In this document: one piece after another, positions 22,205 to 23,731 of the stretch
Position numbering within the stretch: position 1 is the stretch's first letter
Layout of the letters: each line of letters opens with the position of its first letter
IMG/VR virus record: IMGVR_UViG_3300031673_000488
Coordinates: 1-23,731 of that record
Strand: one strand, 5' to 3'
DNA from: a virus
DNA: 23,731 nucleotides
The notes under the pieces: model-generated
What the model was told of the DNA's origin: nothing
What the model saw: the letters and a program-made list of their open reading frames with translations, nothing else
The model's database searches: none
Program-made: the position numbers and the translations under genes

Positions 22205-23326
22205 ATGAAGCCCGATCTTTGGCTGTTCCGGCGCCCAAACTCCGGTGAGCCCTTTGCGATGGAGATAACCCCCGTTGCTCGGGACTGGTCCCGGTCCATT
22301 GCGGCCATGGGCGGCCATAAACTGGGCACTTTCAGTGCCTCAGAAGAGACTTTGAGCAGTGACGAAATGACGGACTGGTTCAACGACTATCTCGGTTGCG
22401 TCGTGCAAGAGACCTGCTACGGCATCGAGAGTTGGCAGGGCCTCGTGTGGGAAATGCATCTCATCCAGGCTGGCGTGGAGTACGTGCGGACTTTGGATCC
22501 TGCGTGGTTCAAGAACCGGGTCAAAGTCATGTACACCGACGACTCCGGTGCCTCGCAGTCTATTGCCTACCTGAGCAACGCTGATAGCCTGGCAGAGTAC
22601 GGGCGTTGCGATTGGATAGAGGTCATGGGCGGGGGCCTCGCCGTACCGATGGCCCAGCGGCAGGCGGCGCTGCTGCTGGAATACGGCTGGCCGCGGTCGC
22701 GGCAGATGGGCACCATCGAGCTACCTGTACCACCGAGCGGGCGCCCGGATGGCCTGTATGTCACGGTCGCCGGCTTCTGGGCTACCCTCGGCTGGCGCTA
22801 CTACGAGACCAGCCTGACGGCACAGGCGGGCGCGTGGGTGGACACACTGCGCGCGGCCTCCGAGTGGATCACGGCCAAGCGCCTGGAAGCCAACACCATG
22901 AGCGTGTACCTGGACTGCAGCATACCCAAACGGCTCGCTGATGCGCTGCGCGAGATCACGGAGCAGGGGGATGCAGCTGGCAACGTGTGGCGCTGTGGCG
23001 TGTACGGCCGCGGGCTGGTCTACGAGCCGGTGCCGGTCACGGTGACGCATAGCATCCAGGATGGGCGGCTGGTGGATGCGGCCGGTGGTGAGGTTGTGCC
23101 ATGGCTACTCGAGCCGGGGTTCCTGCTGCGCAATGCGAGTGCCCCGACCGGTGGCGTGCCGGCGGGCACGTCGAGCCTGTGGGATGACCCGAGGAATGTC
23201 TACGTCCCCGAGCTGGAAGTCACCGCCGGCCAGGGCGAGCAGCCCGACGTGTTGCGGCTGCTGCTGCCCGACCAGTCGGCACCGTTGACTGTGATGTATG
23301 CCCGCCAGGAGGCCATCAGCAAATGA
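22205..23326 (+). CDS. Baseplate/tail-tip-like structural protein
   Basis: A 373-aa protein starting at ATG 22205, with purine-rich GAGGAAAGAGAAGAG upstream as ribosome-binding site. Beta-rich with many Trp and Tyr residues (DWFNDYLGCVVQETCYGIESWQGLVWEMHLIQAGVEY, described from about 55-90), it resembles tail hub or baseplate components that follow the distal tail protein. A domain with VTVAGFWATLGWRYYE (about 180-195) follows. No named domain can be asserted. It overlaps the last gene by ATGA. Expression must come from read-through past the antisense lipoprotein gene or an unseen promoter. Confidence 0.7.
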   Translation: MKPDLWLFRRPNSGEPFAMEITPVARDWSRSIAAMGGHKLGTFSASEETLSSDEMTDWFNDYLGCVVQETCYGIESWQGLVWEMHLIQAGVEYVRTLDPAWFKNRVKVMYTDDSGASQSIAYLSNADSLAEYGRCDWIEVMGGGLAVPMAQRQAALLLEYGWPRSRQMGTIELPVPPSGRPDGLYVTVAGFWATLGWRYYETSLTAQAGAWVDTLRAASEWITAKRLEANTMSVYLDCSIPKRLADALREITEQGDAAGNVWRCGVYGRGLVYEPVPVTVTHSIQDGRLVDAAGGEVVPWLLEPGFLLRNASAPTGGVPAGTSSLWDDPRNVYVPELEVTAGQGEQPDVLRLLLPDQSAPLTVMYARQEAISK

Positions 23327-23731
23327 GCCAGCGACTGGGCCAACAGGACTTGATGCAGGACGCGGCGGTGATACGCACGCTGCTGGGCAACAGCGGCTGG
23401 TTCCCCTTCGCCGTCTGGGGCGTTCTTCCCAGCAACATGAGCGCCTCGCCGTCGTATCCGTATGCGGGCACGGTCGGGCGCGCCGGCACTATCAGGGTCT
23501 GGTATCAGGGGTGGCGGGTGGTGACCACCAACACCGGTGCGCACTATTGGACTATCAACATCCTGCGTGCCGACACCGGGGCTGTGCTGCTGAGTTTCGA
23601 CACCTCGGCAGGCGCACCGGACACCTGGACGCTGAACTCTATGACGGGCCTGAGCACGGCCATCACCACCGGCATGGTGGTCCTACACATGGCATGCGGC
23701 AAGACCGGCACGCCCGGCAACCTGATGCTGC
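23323..23731 (+). CDS. Tail tip or fibre protein, 3'-truncated by window end
   Basis: The frame from ATG 23323 (overlapping the upstream TGA) stays open to the last base, giving 136 codons. The N-terminus has MSQRLGQQDLMQDAAVIRTLLG, then aromatic and Gly/Thr-rich beta segments (TIRVWYQGWRVVTTNTGAHYWTINILRADTG, described from about residues 56-86) resembling receptor-binding or fibre modules. No family is recognised. Its place after tape measure and tail-tip genes suggests a host-recognition part. Confidence 0.68.
   Translation, partial: MSQRLGQQDLMQDAAVIRTLLGNSGWFPFAVWGVLPSNMSASPSYPYAGTVGRAGTIRVWYQGWRVVTTNTGAHYWTINILRADTGAVLLSFDTSAGAPDTWTLNSMTGLSTAITTGMVVLHMACGKTGTPGNLML

Noticed and set aside
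22140-22238. Longer N-terminus for the reverse-strand lipoprotein
   Set aside because: It would bury the signal peptide and lipobox inside the protein; the ATG at 22139 has its own GAGGAG site.

Overview
This window is the packaging, head and tail module of a tailed double-stranded DNA phage or prophage with a long non-contractile tail (siphovirus type). The evidence is the gene order small terminase, large terminase, portal, Mu F-like head protein, protease-scaffold, decoration proteins, major capsid, connectors, tail terminator, tail tube, G/GT chaperones, tape measure and distal tail proteins, with no sheath gene. Almost everything reads on the + strand, with start/stop overlaps (ATGA, GTGA, TGATG) that suggest translational coupling. 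The DNA is GC-rich with many GTG starts. Remembered resemblance to phage proteins from Chloroflexota-like bacteria is only a weak hint at the host. No integrase, lysis gene, tRNA or CRISPR array is visible, so the lifestyle cannot be read here.

Layout: (1) 1-2013 is accessory. It holds the 3' part of a DpdA-like (TGT-family) DNA-guanine transglycosylase, an unknown protein, a Cys-rich protein, a small PD-(D/E)XK/VRR-NUC-like nuclease without a canonical start codon, and a 71-aa protein. (2) 1997-2097 is a consensus-like sigma70 promoter, a transcript of about 65 nt and an intrinsic terminator, placed just before the terminase genes. (3) 2120-5733 is packaging: terS, terL and portal. (4) 5733-7897 holds three putative virion proteins, one with a LamG-like fold, lying between portal and the Mu F-like protein. 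(5) 7894-13872 is head assembly: Mu F-like protein, two small ORFs, an HNH endonuclease, protease-scaffold, two paralogous decoration proteins, a coiled-coil protein, major capsid and a small basic protein. (6) 13876-17254 is connector and tail tube: adaptor, stopper, HK97 gp10-like, DUF3168-like, a C2H2 zinc-finger protein, a beta-rich protein, tail tube, and the G/GT chaperone pair. (7) 17251-23731 is tape measure, distal tail protein with a carbohydrate-binding-like N-terminus, an antisense lipoprotein moron, a baseplate-like protein and a gene cut by the window end.

The best non-routine signals are: a programmed -1 frameshift cassette (slippery A AAA AAC, 7-nt spacer, perfect 10-bp stem) joining G to T; the DNA-modification enzyme; the promoter-small RNA-terminator unit before terminase; the nuclease whose reading frame begins at a perfect hairpin without ATG/GTG/TTG; a 27-bp duplication of a gene's 3' end around a small ORF; and a reverse-strand lipoprotein gene with its own candidate promoter inside the tail operon. 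No intergenic stretch exceeds about 110 bases.
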